Positions 9,376 to 17,720 of a stretch of DNA of 64,000 bases are shown here, one piece after another. A model generated the notes under the pieces. It saw nothing but the letters and a program-made list of their open reading frames with translations, was not told where the DNA came from and made no database searches. The stretch lies in contig NZ_AAVU01000025.1 of NCBI RefSeq assembly GCF_000169095.1, positions 32,785-96,784 on the forward strand, given 5' to 3'. A program made the position numbers and the translations under genes. Position 1 is the first letter of the stretch, and each line of letters begins with the position of its first letter. Source of the DNA: Lyngbya sp. PCC 8106. Lineage in GTDB: Bacteria; Cyanobacteriota; Cyanobacteriia; Cyanobacteriales; Microcoleaceae.

Positions 9376-9846
9376 GTGTCTTACTCCATGCAAGACTTTG
9401 GCCATATTATCCAGAACCAAGTCCTGATGGTTTCCCTTTTTGCCTGTCTATTTGCTCAAACGGCGAAGTTGGCAATTGAATTAATTCGATTTGGGAAAGT
9501 CAATTTTCGGGCGTTGGTAACGACAGGGGGAATGCCGAGTTCTCATTCAGCGTTTGTCTCCGCCTTAGCAACCAGTGTCGGACAAAGCATCGGTTGGGAA
9601 AGTCCCGAATTTGCGATCGCTGTAGTCTTTGCTTTTATTGTCATGTACGATGCAACAGGAGTTCGTCAAGCAGCGGGTCAACAAGCTCGAATTTTAAATC
9701 AGATTATTGATGAGTTATTTCAAGAGCATCCCCAGTTCAACGAAGATCGCCTTAAGGAGTTACTGGGTCACACCCCTTTTCAGGTAATTGTCGGTTTAAC
9801 TCTCGGAATTGTGATCTCTGGTCTAGCAGAACTGGCTTATCCCTAG
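9376..9846 (+). CDS. Divergent PAP2-family membrane protein
   Basis: 156 residues with four hydrophobic segments. The sequence GGMPSSHSAFVSALA (about 55-69), then MYDATGVRQAAGQQA and a late helical hairpin, are typical of the YuiD-like divergent PAP2 family (acid phosphatase/vanadium haloperoxidase-related). The substrate is unknown; a lipid phosphate is assumed from the fold. The GTG at 9376 and the ATG four codons later are both possible starts. Cotranscribed with crtE. A mobile element begins about 15 bases after its stop. Confidence 0.85.
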   Translation: MSYSMQDFGHIIQNQVLMVSLFACLFAQTAKLAIELIRFGKVNFRALVTTGGMPSSHSAFVSALATSVGQSIGWESPEFAIAVVFAFIVMYDATGVRQAAGQQARILNQIIDELFQEHPQFNEDRLKELLGHTPFQVIVGLTLGIVISGLAELAYP

Positions 9847-10227
9847 TTTACCAAAAAAAGCGGGTCAAAAGCCCCGTCGTTCACGACGGATTATGTTTGT
9901 GCTACGATGGCTTATCGTCAGCGACGACGACAAATTATGCTCGTATATGAAATGAAGCTGCAAGGAACATATTGCCAGTACCGAAGCTTGGATGAAGCCA
10001 TTCGGACAGGTCTATTTGTTCGCAACAGCGTCATCAGAGCATGGTTAGACGGTCAGGTTAAAAGTCGCAACGATGCCTACAAGCACTGCAAACTGTTGTC
10101 AGACAATCCAGAGTTTCCTTGGGCAACAAGGTTAAACTCAATGGCACGACAAGCACACGCAGAAAGAGCTTGGGCATCAATTGAAAGGTTTTATCGGAAT
10201 TGCAAGCAGAAAATACCAGGCTCCAAG

Positions 10228-10270
10228 CGGTGCGACCCTGCGGATGTTCCATCCGCTCTGCGTAACGCGC
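10228..10270. repeat. Small palindromic insertion inside tnpB
   Basis: It contains the perfect hairpin GCGGATG-TTC-CATCCGC with GC-rich arms. Downstream, the tnpB reading frame (GFPKFKKYQVRASVEYK) resumes in another phase, so this piece was inserted into the gene. It resembles mobile miniature palindromes of cyanobacterial genomes. Confidence 0.6.
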
Positions 10271-11580
10271 ACCAAGAGAAGGATTTCCAAAGTTTAAAAA
10301 GTATCAAGTTAGAGCATCTGTTGAGTACAAGACATCGGGCGGTCAACTTTCAGAGGACAGACGTTATTTAACGTTTACTGACAAGTTTCAAACGGGTACA
10401 TTTAAACTTTGGGGGAGCCGGAACCTGCACTATTATCAGTTCAAACAAATCAAACGAGTGAGGGTAATTAGAAGACATGACGGGTATTATGCTCAATTTC
10501 TGATAGATTATGAGCGAGAGGAGAAAAAAGAACTCACAGGAAAACAAACGGGATTAGATGTAGGTTTAAACTATTTCTACACAGATTGTTCTGGCAACCA
10601 AATAGACAATCCTCGGTTTTTGAGAAAAGATGAACACAAGCTTAAAAAGCTACAACGTCGATTATCAAGAACTCACTCGGGCAGTCAAAATCGCCAGCCA
10701 GAAACAAATTAGGTAGAGCGCATCTCAAGGTTTCACGCAGGCGTAATGATTGGGTTTGTAAACAGGCTCAACACGTCATCGGGTCTAACGACTTGGTAGC
10801 GGTTGAAAACCTACGGATTCGCAACATGGTTAAAAACCATCAGCTAGCCAAGTCAATTAGCGATGCAGCTTGGTACAGGTTTCGAGAATGGTTAGAGTAT
10901 ATGGCGCGGGTTTATGGGGTTCCAGTTATTGCTGTTGAACCCGCGTATACTTCTCAAAACTGTTCAAATTGTGGTGAGAAAGTTGTAAAAACTCTTGCCA
11001 CACGGACTCACAAATGTCCTCACTGCGGGTATATTGCTGACCGAGATAAAAATGCCGCCAGAAAGTGCGATTCGTTCAGTCTAAACCTGGAAACAGGGGG
11101 ACGACTGGCTTCTGTTAAGTAACCCATAAGGTAGAGTTCGCACTTTAATCCTTAACAGATGACAACTTCATAATCTTGTAAGTGAGTGTAAGTATCCTAG
11201 AAAACACAAGTTTTACTCCTTCAGTACAAGGGTAAAAAGCATATTCCCCAAGGTAGAGACTAGCCATCAATCCTTGAAGCGGGAATAAAAGCGGAAAGAT
11301 ACTACTAGCCATAAAAGTGGTATCCCGTGAGCAAGTTCCTATGGATAACAAAAGTGAAGATAGCGTTTGAACCATCGTTACGGCAAACCAGTGAAATAAG
11401 GCTGATACACTGGGAGTCCCAAAAGGGCAATAGTCAGGGTGATCAGAGTATTTTTATCGGCTTATCTGTACTACCCTAAAACTCGGTGGAGAGCATCATC
11501 CTAAAGGAACAAACCAAAGGTTATGAGGAACGAAGTAACTCATCGACATATTCTCAAACTATGGTCGATAGAATGAGTAT

Positions 11581-11921
11581 TGACATACTCCCCGTCGTAA
11601 ACGAGCGGGGATTCTTGACACTTCAACGAGTCCTGCTACCAAGGTAGTCTTACAGTCCCTCTATGTCCGTTTAGAGTCTCCCAATGCCCTATGGCGACTA
11701 ATATGTATCGTTTTTTTTTGAAATATTAACAATACTTTTCGCTTTGCTTCCAGGTTGGATTTTTAACCATTGCCCTTCGGTCTTTCCCTATTACTGGAGC
11801 AGTCCCGGTTTCAACTCTGATCTGATGAGTATATATCGCTGCACTCTTAGGTGGGGATTTCAACCACTTAAATTATCGCACAAGCCGTCCTAAAAGAACG
11901 GGGCTTGTATCCCAATTTCTC
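11581..11921 (-). mobile_element. Non-autonomous IS200/IS605-like element (about 340 bp) inside intron RNA
   Basis: Read on the minus strand it starts with GGGATACAAGCCCCGTTC and a GCCCCGTTC/GGACGGC hairpin. It ends with CCCCGCTCGTTTACGACGGGG and GAGTATGTCAA, the normal right end of cyanobacterial tnpB elements. No ORF is present. The inside resembles the RNA-coding right end of such elements. It splits the domain I-III region of intron A; both flanks look like intron RNA. Confidence 0.65.
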
Positions 11922-13590
11922 GGTCAGCTAAGACGTAACCTCTGCCACAAGGTAGGTAGTAGATGAGAAAGATTGAGTCAAAAGCCAACGCCTCTCCGTA
12001 ATGGAAAAGGATATGCTAACAGACTCACGGTACAACGGATTGTAGAGGTACAAGTAGTGGTAAATAAGCCTAAAACAGATTCAAAACTGAAGACTGTGGG
12101 ATGTAAACCGCCAACAGAATCACCCGAAGACATCAACGCCCAACTTAACTGGGTAACGATTGATTGGGATGACTTAGAGAAGCGTGTTTATAAGCTACAA
12201 AAGCGCATTTACAAAGCGTCTCGTCGTGATGATGTCAAGACAGTTCGCCGACTCCAAAAAACCCTAACCAAATCCTGGGCTGCAAAATGCCTAGCGGTGC
12301 GTCGTGTTACCCAAGATAATCAAGGTAAAAAGACGGCAGGTGTGGATGGTGTTAAATCACTGACCCCAAAGCAACGATTTAAATCAACTAAAAATGGGTA
12401 CAAAGGTCAAACCCACTCGGAGAGTATGGATTCCGAAACCTGGGACAGAGGAAAAAAGACCTTTAGGAATACCGACCATGTACGACCGCGCATTGCAGGG
12501 ACTTGTCAAACTGGCATTAGAGCCAGAATGGGAAGCGCTCTTTGAACCTAACTCTTATGGGTTCAGACCAGGACGCTCATGTCAAGATGCTATTGGAGCA
12601 ATATTCTTAGCAATAAACAAAAAAGCCAAATATGTGCTTGACGCTGATATTGCTAAATGCTTCGACCGCATCAACCATGAACAACTCTTAAGAAAACTAA
12701 ATACCTATCCAACCCTACGAAAACAAATCCTCGCTTGGTTAAAAGCTGGTGTCATGGATGGAAAAGAGTTGTTCCCAACATCTGAGGGTACGCCACAAGG
12801 AGGAGTAATATCACCCCTACTGGCAAATATAGCCCTTCATGGGATGGAAAACGAAATCAACAAACTTGCTGATACATTCGATATGAAACGTCCTGACGGC
12901 ACACAATTAAGCAAGAGGGACAAAAGACAATCAGTTAGTCTAATTCGTTACGCCGATGACTTCGTAATCCTTCACGAAGACATAACCATTGTCCAAAGAT
13001 GTCAAGAGTTTATTTCTGAATGGCTAAAAGACATGGGTTTGGAATTGAAACCAAGTAAAACCCGATTAGCCCATACATTAGAGGAATATAATCAGGAAAA
13101 ACCTGGATTTGACTTTCTGGGATTCAATATCAGACAGTTCAAAGCAGGTAAATACACCTCCGGTAAGGTAAGAGGAAAACTACTAGGTTTCAAAACCATT
13201 ATAACTCCAAGCAAGAAAAGCCAGAAAAGACACTACAAAAAAGTTGCAGAAACAATAGAAAAGCACAAAGGGCAATCACAAGCTGTCTTAATAAGACACC
13301 TCAACCCAATAATCAGAGGATGGTGCAACTATTTCTCAACCGTAGTGAGTCAAAAAGTCTTTGAGAGACTGAAAAACTTGACATATTGGAAACTAATCAA
13401 ATGGGGTACAAAACGCCATCGAAACAAAGGAAGAAAATGGATATTTCCCAAATACTTCCAAAAGATAGGGGATAACAATTGGGTATTCGCAACCAAGCAA
13501 GAGGGTAAAAACCCGATGCGGTTACTATAGCAACTGCCAGAGCGGTTAGGACGTAAAATAGAAAGACTATTCTGATTGCGATCGCCAACC

Positions 13591-14497
13591 ATGCCCAAAC
13601 CTTATAGTTACGATTTCCGCAAAAAAGTGATAGAAGCCATTGAACTAGACGGCTGGAAGAAAAGTGAAGTTAGTCAACTGTTCAATATCAGTCGCAATAC
13701 CATGGACTTATGGCGCTCTGCGAAAAGCTGAAACGGGAGACTATCAAGCTTTGCCCAATCAACCAAAGGGTAGTAACCATAAAATCACGAACTGGGAGAA
13801 ATTTCGAGAGTTTGCTGTTGTTCATGGAGATAAAACACAAGTAGAAATGGCTCAACTTTGGGAAGAGAAAATTAGCGATTGCCGCAGCTGCGGCACTGGC
13901 GGAGCCAATCGCACAATCTCAAGAGCGTTAAAGAAAATCGGCTTCACACGAAAAAAAAGACTTATGGTTACCGAGAAAGAGATGAAGCTAAACGACAAAA
14001 ATTTCTAGAGGAGTTGTCGATTTTACCTACAGAAAAAATTGTCTATGTTGATGAATCTGGAATGGATAGCCGTTCCGGAGTATGACTATGGATGGAATCT
14101 GAAAGGGCAGCGTTTTCATGCACTCAAATCCGGGCGACGTCAAGGGCGAATCAATATGATTGCTGCTCTGTGTCACCAAAATTTGATGGCAACTTTTACT
14201 ATCGATGGAGCCTGTAATCGAATTGTGTTTGAGACCTGGCTAGAAAATTGTTTGTTACCAATACTGAAACCTGGGCAGGTTATCGTTATGGATAATGCTA
14301 CCTTTCATAAAGGTGGACGTATTCAGCAATTGATTCAGGACGTAGGTTGTCACCTGTTGTACTTACCACCCTATTCTCCTGATCTCAACCCCATTGAAAA
14401 ATGTTGGTCTTGGCTAAAAAGTCGAATTCGTCACCAATTAGACCAGTTTGATTGCTTACGAGATGTCATTGAGTCAGTTTTGCGATCGCTGTCCTAA
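13591..14497 (+). pseudogene. IS630 transposase, multiply frameshifted
   Basis: The N-terminal helix-turn-helix reads from ATG 13591 (MPKPYSYDFRKKVIEAIEL). The DDE core is visible as YVDESG (near 14046), MDNATFHK (near 14287) and NPIEKCWSW (near 14390). At least three frame changes are needed (near 13700, 13980 and 14070). One 33-40 base palindromic insertion (13875-13911) lies in the linker. IS630 enzymes can use one programmed shift, but this number makes it a pseudogene. Confidence 0.8.
13875..13911. repeat. Small palindromic insertion flanked by GCGAT/ATCGC
   Basis: GCGATTGCCGCAGCTGCGGC pairs with itself and with the trailing GGAGCCAATCGC. It sits in the transposase between EEKIS and RTISRAL, where the family needs no extra residues, so it looks like an inserted miniature palindrome using HIP1-like ends. 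Confidence 0.5.
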
Positions 14498-15072
14498 TAG
14501 TTGTGGCGACTGCTATACAACATAGCGATACAACAATTAGTCGTTATGTAAAAGTTAAAGACGATGCCAGTCCATGCAACGGCGACCTAATTTACTGGAG
14601 TACAAGAATGGGCAAACACCCTGAGATGCCAAAGCGAACGGCATTGCTGCTCAAAAAGCAAAAAGGGAAGTGCGCTCAATGCGGATTGTTCTTCAAAGAA
14701 GGAGATGTAATCGAGCTAGACCACATCATTCCTAAGTCAAAAGGCGGAAAGAATGAGTATAAAAATTGGCAACTTCTCCATCGACATTGCCATGATGAAA
14801 AGACCAGAAATGATGGCAGCATAGACAGAAAACTGTCACACAAACCCATCAGAATCCCTGAGAATTATCGATGGGAAAACGATCTGCTGGTGACGTGAAT
14901 CATGACAATAGCCGTGTTACTGAGGAGCCGTATGATGGGAAACTATCAAGTACGGTTTTGGAGAGCAGTGGAGGGGGCGACTCCTTCACTGACTTTAATT
15001 ATATTGAAATCTGCATTAAAACAGCTATCAAATAAAGAAACGGATAAGAAATCGATTAACGGATTAATTTAA

Positions 15073-15295
15073 CTGCGAGTATCAGAGATTTATGCTGTCC
15101 TACAGATAACTTAATCCGTTCTTCCGCTTAATATCTGTTTTTAAAATACCGCCGGGCAGGTGGTAATTAACGCCTCTGAAGAGAATGCCCTCTGCTCTGT
15201 TGGGGAAACTCAACCTAGTAAGTCAGCTCGTGGAAAGAGGAAGCCCAGACAGTGATGTTTGGAATCTCCGTTGTTTACGACGGAGAGGATGTCAA
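15073..15295 (+). ncRNA. tnpB element right end with probable guide RNA (reRNA/omega-RNA) scaffold
   Basis: Non-coding tail after the tnpB stop. It contains GAAGCCCAGACAGTGATGTT and an end hairpin (15266-15285) before GAGGATGTCAA. The same layout, roughly GAAGCAGAAACCCAAATAGTGATG then GGGAATC plus hairpin plus GGGAGGATGTCAA, occurs at 18867, 47390 and, inverted, at 17808. In known IS200/IS605 systems this segment encodes the TnpB guide RNA. Confidence 0.5.
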
Positions 15296-16047
15296 GGGTT
15301 AATATTAGGGCTGATCAGCATTACACGGCGACTCTCTACCATCAGCGAGAAGAAACCGCGATTACTCAGTTTTTGCAATGTAGAAGTCGCGGTTTGTAAA
15401 TCGTTGGTTTGAGTCACCAGTAAATAGGGACGCTGACCATAGGATGCTAAACCGACTTCTACTCCGGTGAGTTCTTCAACTTCTGCGGCTAATTCCGGTT
15501 GATTGAGATAGTCTACTAACACCGCATATCCTGAACCCAGTCTTCTCGGGTTAAAAGCAGCTTGTTCAGCGCGAGGACGAGGTTGAGTGAGAGGTTGAGG
15601 ACGAGGTTGAGGACGAGGTTGAGTGAGAGGTTGTTCGATAGAACGAGGTTCTGTGTCTAACTCCGACGCAGGTGAACGACTCACCACTCGACGAGTCGGA
15701 GGACGTTGAGAAACCGTATCGGGTTTGACAACATAACTTCGCAAACCCGAATTACTTTTAATATAAGCCGCCCAATCTTCGGCAATCAGTTGATCTTCAA
15801 ACCCAGCAACTCGCGTTACCAGATCATCAACATAGCGACAAACTTCACTTTCAACGTCACTCGGTAAGGTGCGACGAGCGAGATCCTGTTCAGCTTCCGT
15901 TTGACTGACAATCAATAAAAGATATTCTCCGGCGACAGGAGGTTCACAAGCCGAATTCGCCACAGCCACCTTTGTACTCAGGCTGTAGGTTAACAATCCC
16001 GCAAACGCCAAAAGCCGCAAGCATTCCTTCACACCAATTTGAAGCAT
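15292..16047 (-). CDS. Secreted protein with proline/arginine-rich linker, unknown function
   Basis: 251 residues with a signal peptide (hydrophobic residues 10-30, cleavage near VANSA). A conserved-looking N-terminal domain with two Cys (ACEPP, EVCRYVDD) comes first. Next is a P/R/Q-rich low-complexity linker with QPRPQPRP repeats (about 143-160). A C-terminal alpha/beta domain (about 168-251) with YAVLVDYLNQPELAAEV and YLLVTQTNDLQTATSTLQKL recalls SPOR-like repeats. The stop codon comes from the end of the mobile element at 15291-15295. The uninterrupted gene probably ended a few codons later. Function unknown. Confidence 0.7.
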   Translation of the reverse strand: MLQIGVKECLRLLAFAGLLTYSLSTKVAVANSACEPPVAGEYLLLIVSQTEAEQDLARRTLPSDVESEVCRYVDDLVTRVAGFEDQLIAEDWAAYIKSNSGLRSYVVKPDTVSQRPPTRRVVSRSPASELDTEPRSIEQPLTQPRPQPRPQPLTQPRPRAEQAAFNPRRLGSGYAVLVDYLNQPELAAEVEELTGVEVGLASYGQRPYLLVTQTNDLQTATSTLQKLSNRGFFSLMVESRRVMLISPNINP

Positions 16048-16096
16048 TGTTTGGATCTCAACTGATCGGGAGCAAGCCTATTTTAGCAGTCTGTGA

Positions 16097-16423
16097 TCAC
16101 GCCACCGCCAAAGACGCCAACGGATCAGGAATACTCTGGCTCGGGGCTGGGAATTCCCCCGTGACGACAAACTCTAAGCGCAACTTCAACCACGTAATAA
16201 ACTGTTCATTGGTGGAAATAACCGCCGCCGCAGGTTGGGGACATTTAGCCTTAACTTCGGCGAGTTCTGGGGCTTCGAGAAAAGCAGGTTGAGTCACTAA
16301 CCAAAAGTCAATTTCTTTTTCCTGTTCTTGATAGTAGCGATGACGTTCTTGAAGAACTTCTTCTAAAGGTTCTTCTTCGGTGAGAAAATGTTGACTCGCT
16401 AAAAGATAGTAGTAAGTTTGCAT
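16097..16423 (-). CDS. ycf54: Ycf54, Mg-protoporphyrin IX monomethyl ester cyclase accessory protein
   Basis: 108 residues matching the Ycf54/DUF2488 family: TYYYLLASQHFLTEEEPLEE at the start, YYQEQEKEIDFWLV (about 29-42), FLEAPELAEVKAKCPQPAAA and FITWLKLRLEFVVTGEF. Ycf54 binds the diiron cyclase AcsF and is needed to form the fifth ring of chlorophyll. It strongly supports a cyanobacterial source. It lies 60 bases upstream of pdxJ's 3' end, same strand, so the two may be cotranscribed. Confidence 0.9.
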   Translation of the reverse strand: MQTYYYLLASQHFLTEEEPLEEVLQERHRYYQEQEKEIDFWLVTQPAFLEAPELAEVKAKCPQPAAAVISTNEQFITWLKLRLEFVVTGEFPAPSQSIPDPLASLAVA

Positions 16424-16488
16424 GGTTCGTTGTCAATAATTGAAAAATTCGTTCTCTTGAAAAAACAGCTTAACGGATCACTCCAGGT

Positions 16489-17205
16489 TTAGGTCGCGAG
16501 CATGGCTTGTTTCATTTCCCTCACCGCCCGTTCCAAACCCACCAACACCGCTCGACTGATAATGGTATGACCAATGTTGAGTTCTTCCATTCCCTCGATA
16601 CAAGCAACGGGATAAACATTCCAGTAGGTCAAACCATGACCCGCATTCACCCGCAGTCCTGCATCTAGAGCCAGTTTGCTCCCGGCGATCAAAACGGCTA
16701 GTTCTTTGTCTTGCTGCTCACCCTTGGCGTCAGCATAACAACCCGTGTGCAGTTCCACAAATACAGCTTTAGTACGAGCAGAAGCTCCAATTTGAGCCGG
16801 GTTCGCATCAATAAATAGACTGACAGGAATTCCGGCATCTTGCAACTGACCGACAACTTTCGTCATCCGCTCAATTTGACCCACGATATCGAGTCCGCCT
16901 TCGGTGGTCACTTCTTCGCGTCGTTCTGGAACTAAAGTAATATAGTCTGGTTTGATCTCTAATGCGATCGTCACCATTTCATCGGTTGGTGCCATTTCTA
17001 GATTGAGATGAGTCCGCACTGTTTCTCGCAACAGACGCACATCTCGTTCTTGAATATGACGGCGATCTTCGCGCAAATGCACGGTTATTCCATCAGCACC
17101 CGCCAATTCTGCAATTACTGCCCCCGCGACCGGATCAGGTTCGACCGTGCGACGGGCTTGGCGCAGTGTGGCGATATGGTCAATATTAACTCCCAAAGTC
17201 GGCAA
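16489..17205 (-). CDS. pdxJ: Pyridoxine 5'-phosphate synthase
   Basis: About 239 residues from the TTG at 17205, which gives the canonical PTLGVNIDHIATLRQARRT N-terminus and has GGAAGG about six bases upstream. An in-frame ATG 40 codons earlier would add a poorly conserved leader. PdxJ makes pyridoxine 5'-phosphate from deoxyxylulose phosphate and amino-acetone phosphate. Visible family blocks are ADGITVHLREDRRHI, HLNLEMAPTDEM, LVPERREEVTTEGGLD and NAGHGLTYWNV. Length and motifs are complete. Confidence 0.93.
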   Translation of the reverse strand: MPTLGVNIDHIATLRQARRTVEPDPVAGAVIAELAGADGITVHLREDRRHIQERDVRLLRETVRTHLNLEMAPTDEMVTIALEIKPDYITLVPERREEVTTEGGLDIVGQIERMTKVVGQLQDAGIPVSLFIDANPAQIGASARTKAVFVELHTGCYADAKGEQQDKELAVLIAGSKLALDAGLRVNAGHGLTYWNVYPVACIEGMEELNIGHTIISRAVLVGLERAVREMKQAMLAT

Positions 17206-17236
17206 CTTAACCTTCCCTCGTGTTGAATGTTCCCGT

Positions 17237-17290
17237 TTTATCAGTTTACAGTTTACAGTCACCCGTGAAAACAGTTTACAGTTTTCTAGA
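17237..17290. repeat. Short CAGTTTACAG repeats upstream of pdxJ
   Basis: CAGTTTACAG occurs three times within 50 bases between pdxJ and a tnpB fragment. Such strings are frequent spacer repeats in these genomes; no role is evident. Confidence 0.4.
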
Positions 17291-17311
17291 TAATTCTTTC
17301 CTTCTGACCTC

Positions 17312-17720
17312 ACGAGCGTCAGCATTTAAGTTTAAAGAGGGTCAAATCTATTTGGCTAAGAGCAAAGAACCTTTGCCGATCCGATGGAGTCGTCAATTTC
17401 CAACTGGTTGTACGCCCTCAACAATAACGGTCAAGTTAGATCCCAGTGGTAGATGGTTTGTATCCCTTAAAATCAACGACCCAATCGACCACAAGCTGAA
17501 ACCTGTCGATAAAAAGGTGGGGATAGATCTTGGCATCAGTAGTCTGTTTACTACATCTGATGGTGTTAAAGTTTCAAATCCCAGACACTTTAACAAACTG
17601 TACAAAAAACTTCGACTCGCTCAAAAGTCTTTGAACCGGAAAATCAAAGGTTCAAAAAACAGAGAGAAAGCCCGAGTTAAGGTAGCTCGTATTCAAGCTA
17701 AAATTTGGGAAAGAGTTGTT
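17312..17720 (+). pseudogene. tnpB middle fragment
   Basis: Reads SAFKFKEGQIYLAKSKEPLPI, then a RuvC-I block KKVGIDLGISSLFTTSDG and the start of the helical region KSLNRKIKGSKNREKARVKVARIQAKIWERVV. The N-terminus is missing. At about 17710-17720 the sequence jumps from tnpB into group II intron reverse transcriptase, with AAAGAGTTGTT common to both at the joint. The same string ACGAGCGTCAGCATTTAAG starts this piece and occurs in the tnpB at 45150. Confidence 0.75.

Larger units (their letters stand above)
13528..14515 (+). mobile_element. IS630-family insertion (988 bp) with TA target duplication
   Basis: Comparison with copy B shows exact boundaries. Intron sequence GCGGTTAC-TA is interrupted and resumes TA-CAACATAGCG. 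The ends are imperfect inverted repeats TAGCAACTGCC and GGCGACTGCTA, and the duplicated target is TA (13526-13527 and 14516-14517), as expected for IS630/Tc1-mariner elements. Confidence 0.85.
11973..14898 (+). pseudogene. ltrA: Group II intron reverse transcriptase/maturase with HNH domain (copy A), disrupted
   Basis: Pieces in order are an N-terminal RT0-RT1 part (11973-12390), the RT palm with YADD (LIRYADDFVIL, near 12950) and maturase X domain (12394-13527), then after the IS630 the HNH endonuclease domain CAQCG...LDHIIPKSKGG...HRHCHD (14670-14800). The enzyme normally helps splicing and copies the intron into new sites. A frameshift lies near 12385, between FKSTK and GTKVKPTRRVWIPKPG. 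The very same shift occurs in copy B, so it predates their duplication. The IS630 adds a second break. Confidence 0.85.
11065..15002 (+). ncRNA. Group II intron (copy A) inside tnpB
   Basis: The 5' end is GTGCGATTCG at 11065, nearly the same as the GTGCGACTCG start of the other two introns in the window. Domains I-III occupy 11065 to about 11970, the maturase ORF lies in domain IV, domain V is the 34-base hairpin 14925-14958 (GAGCCGTATGATGGG...), and the 3' end is AT at 15002. Excision rejoins tnpB in frame. The RNA part is itself interrupted at 11581-11921, and the ORF by an IS630. From 11977 to the end it is nearly identical to 45232-47266 once the IS630 is removed. Confidence 0.85.
9907..15072 (+). 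pseudogene. tnpB: tnpB (RNA-guided nuclease of IS200/IS605), frameshifted and intron-interrupted
   Basis: The exons read through 9907-11064 and 15003-15072. RuvC-I is GLDVGLNYF (near 10553), RuvC-II VAVENLRIRNM (near 10796), the zinc finger CSNCG...CPHCG (10967-11030) and RuvC-III DRDKNAAR (11040-11063). Joining base 11064 to 15003 restores the frame and gives a C-terminus NAARKLKSALKQL ending at TAA 15070. Two further defects exist: a palindromic insertion at about 10228-10270 that shifts the frame, and a shift near 10695. TnpB normally protects and moves its element by RNA-guided cutting; this copy is probably dead even after splicing. Confidence 0.82.
9861..15295 (+). mobile_element. IS200/IS605-type tnpB-only element, heavily nested
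   Basis: The left end has a CCGTCG/CGACGG hairpin at 9874-9889. The right end has a CTCCG/CGGAG hairpin at 15266-15285 followed by GAGGATGTCAA, a right-end form that recurs at 18920 and 47455. Between them is one tnpB gene split by a group II intron (11065-15002). Inside that intron sit a small IS200/IS605-like element (11581-11921) and an IS630 (13528-14515). No tnpA is present, so it must have been moved in trans. The last bases supply the stop codon of the minus-strand gene at 15292. Confidence 0.8.

Noticed and set aside
11973..13530. Programmed frameshift in the group II maturase at the FKSTK/GTKVKP border
   Set aside because: Present in both copies A and B, but they are recent duplicates, so this is one event. 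No slippery heptamer with a downstream structure is evident, and the intron at 42479 has no shift there.
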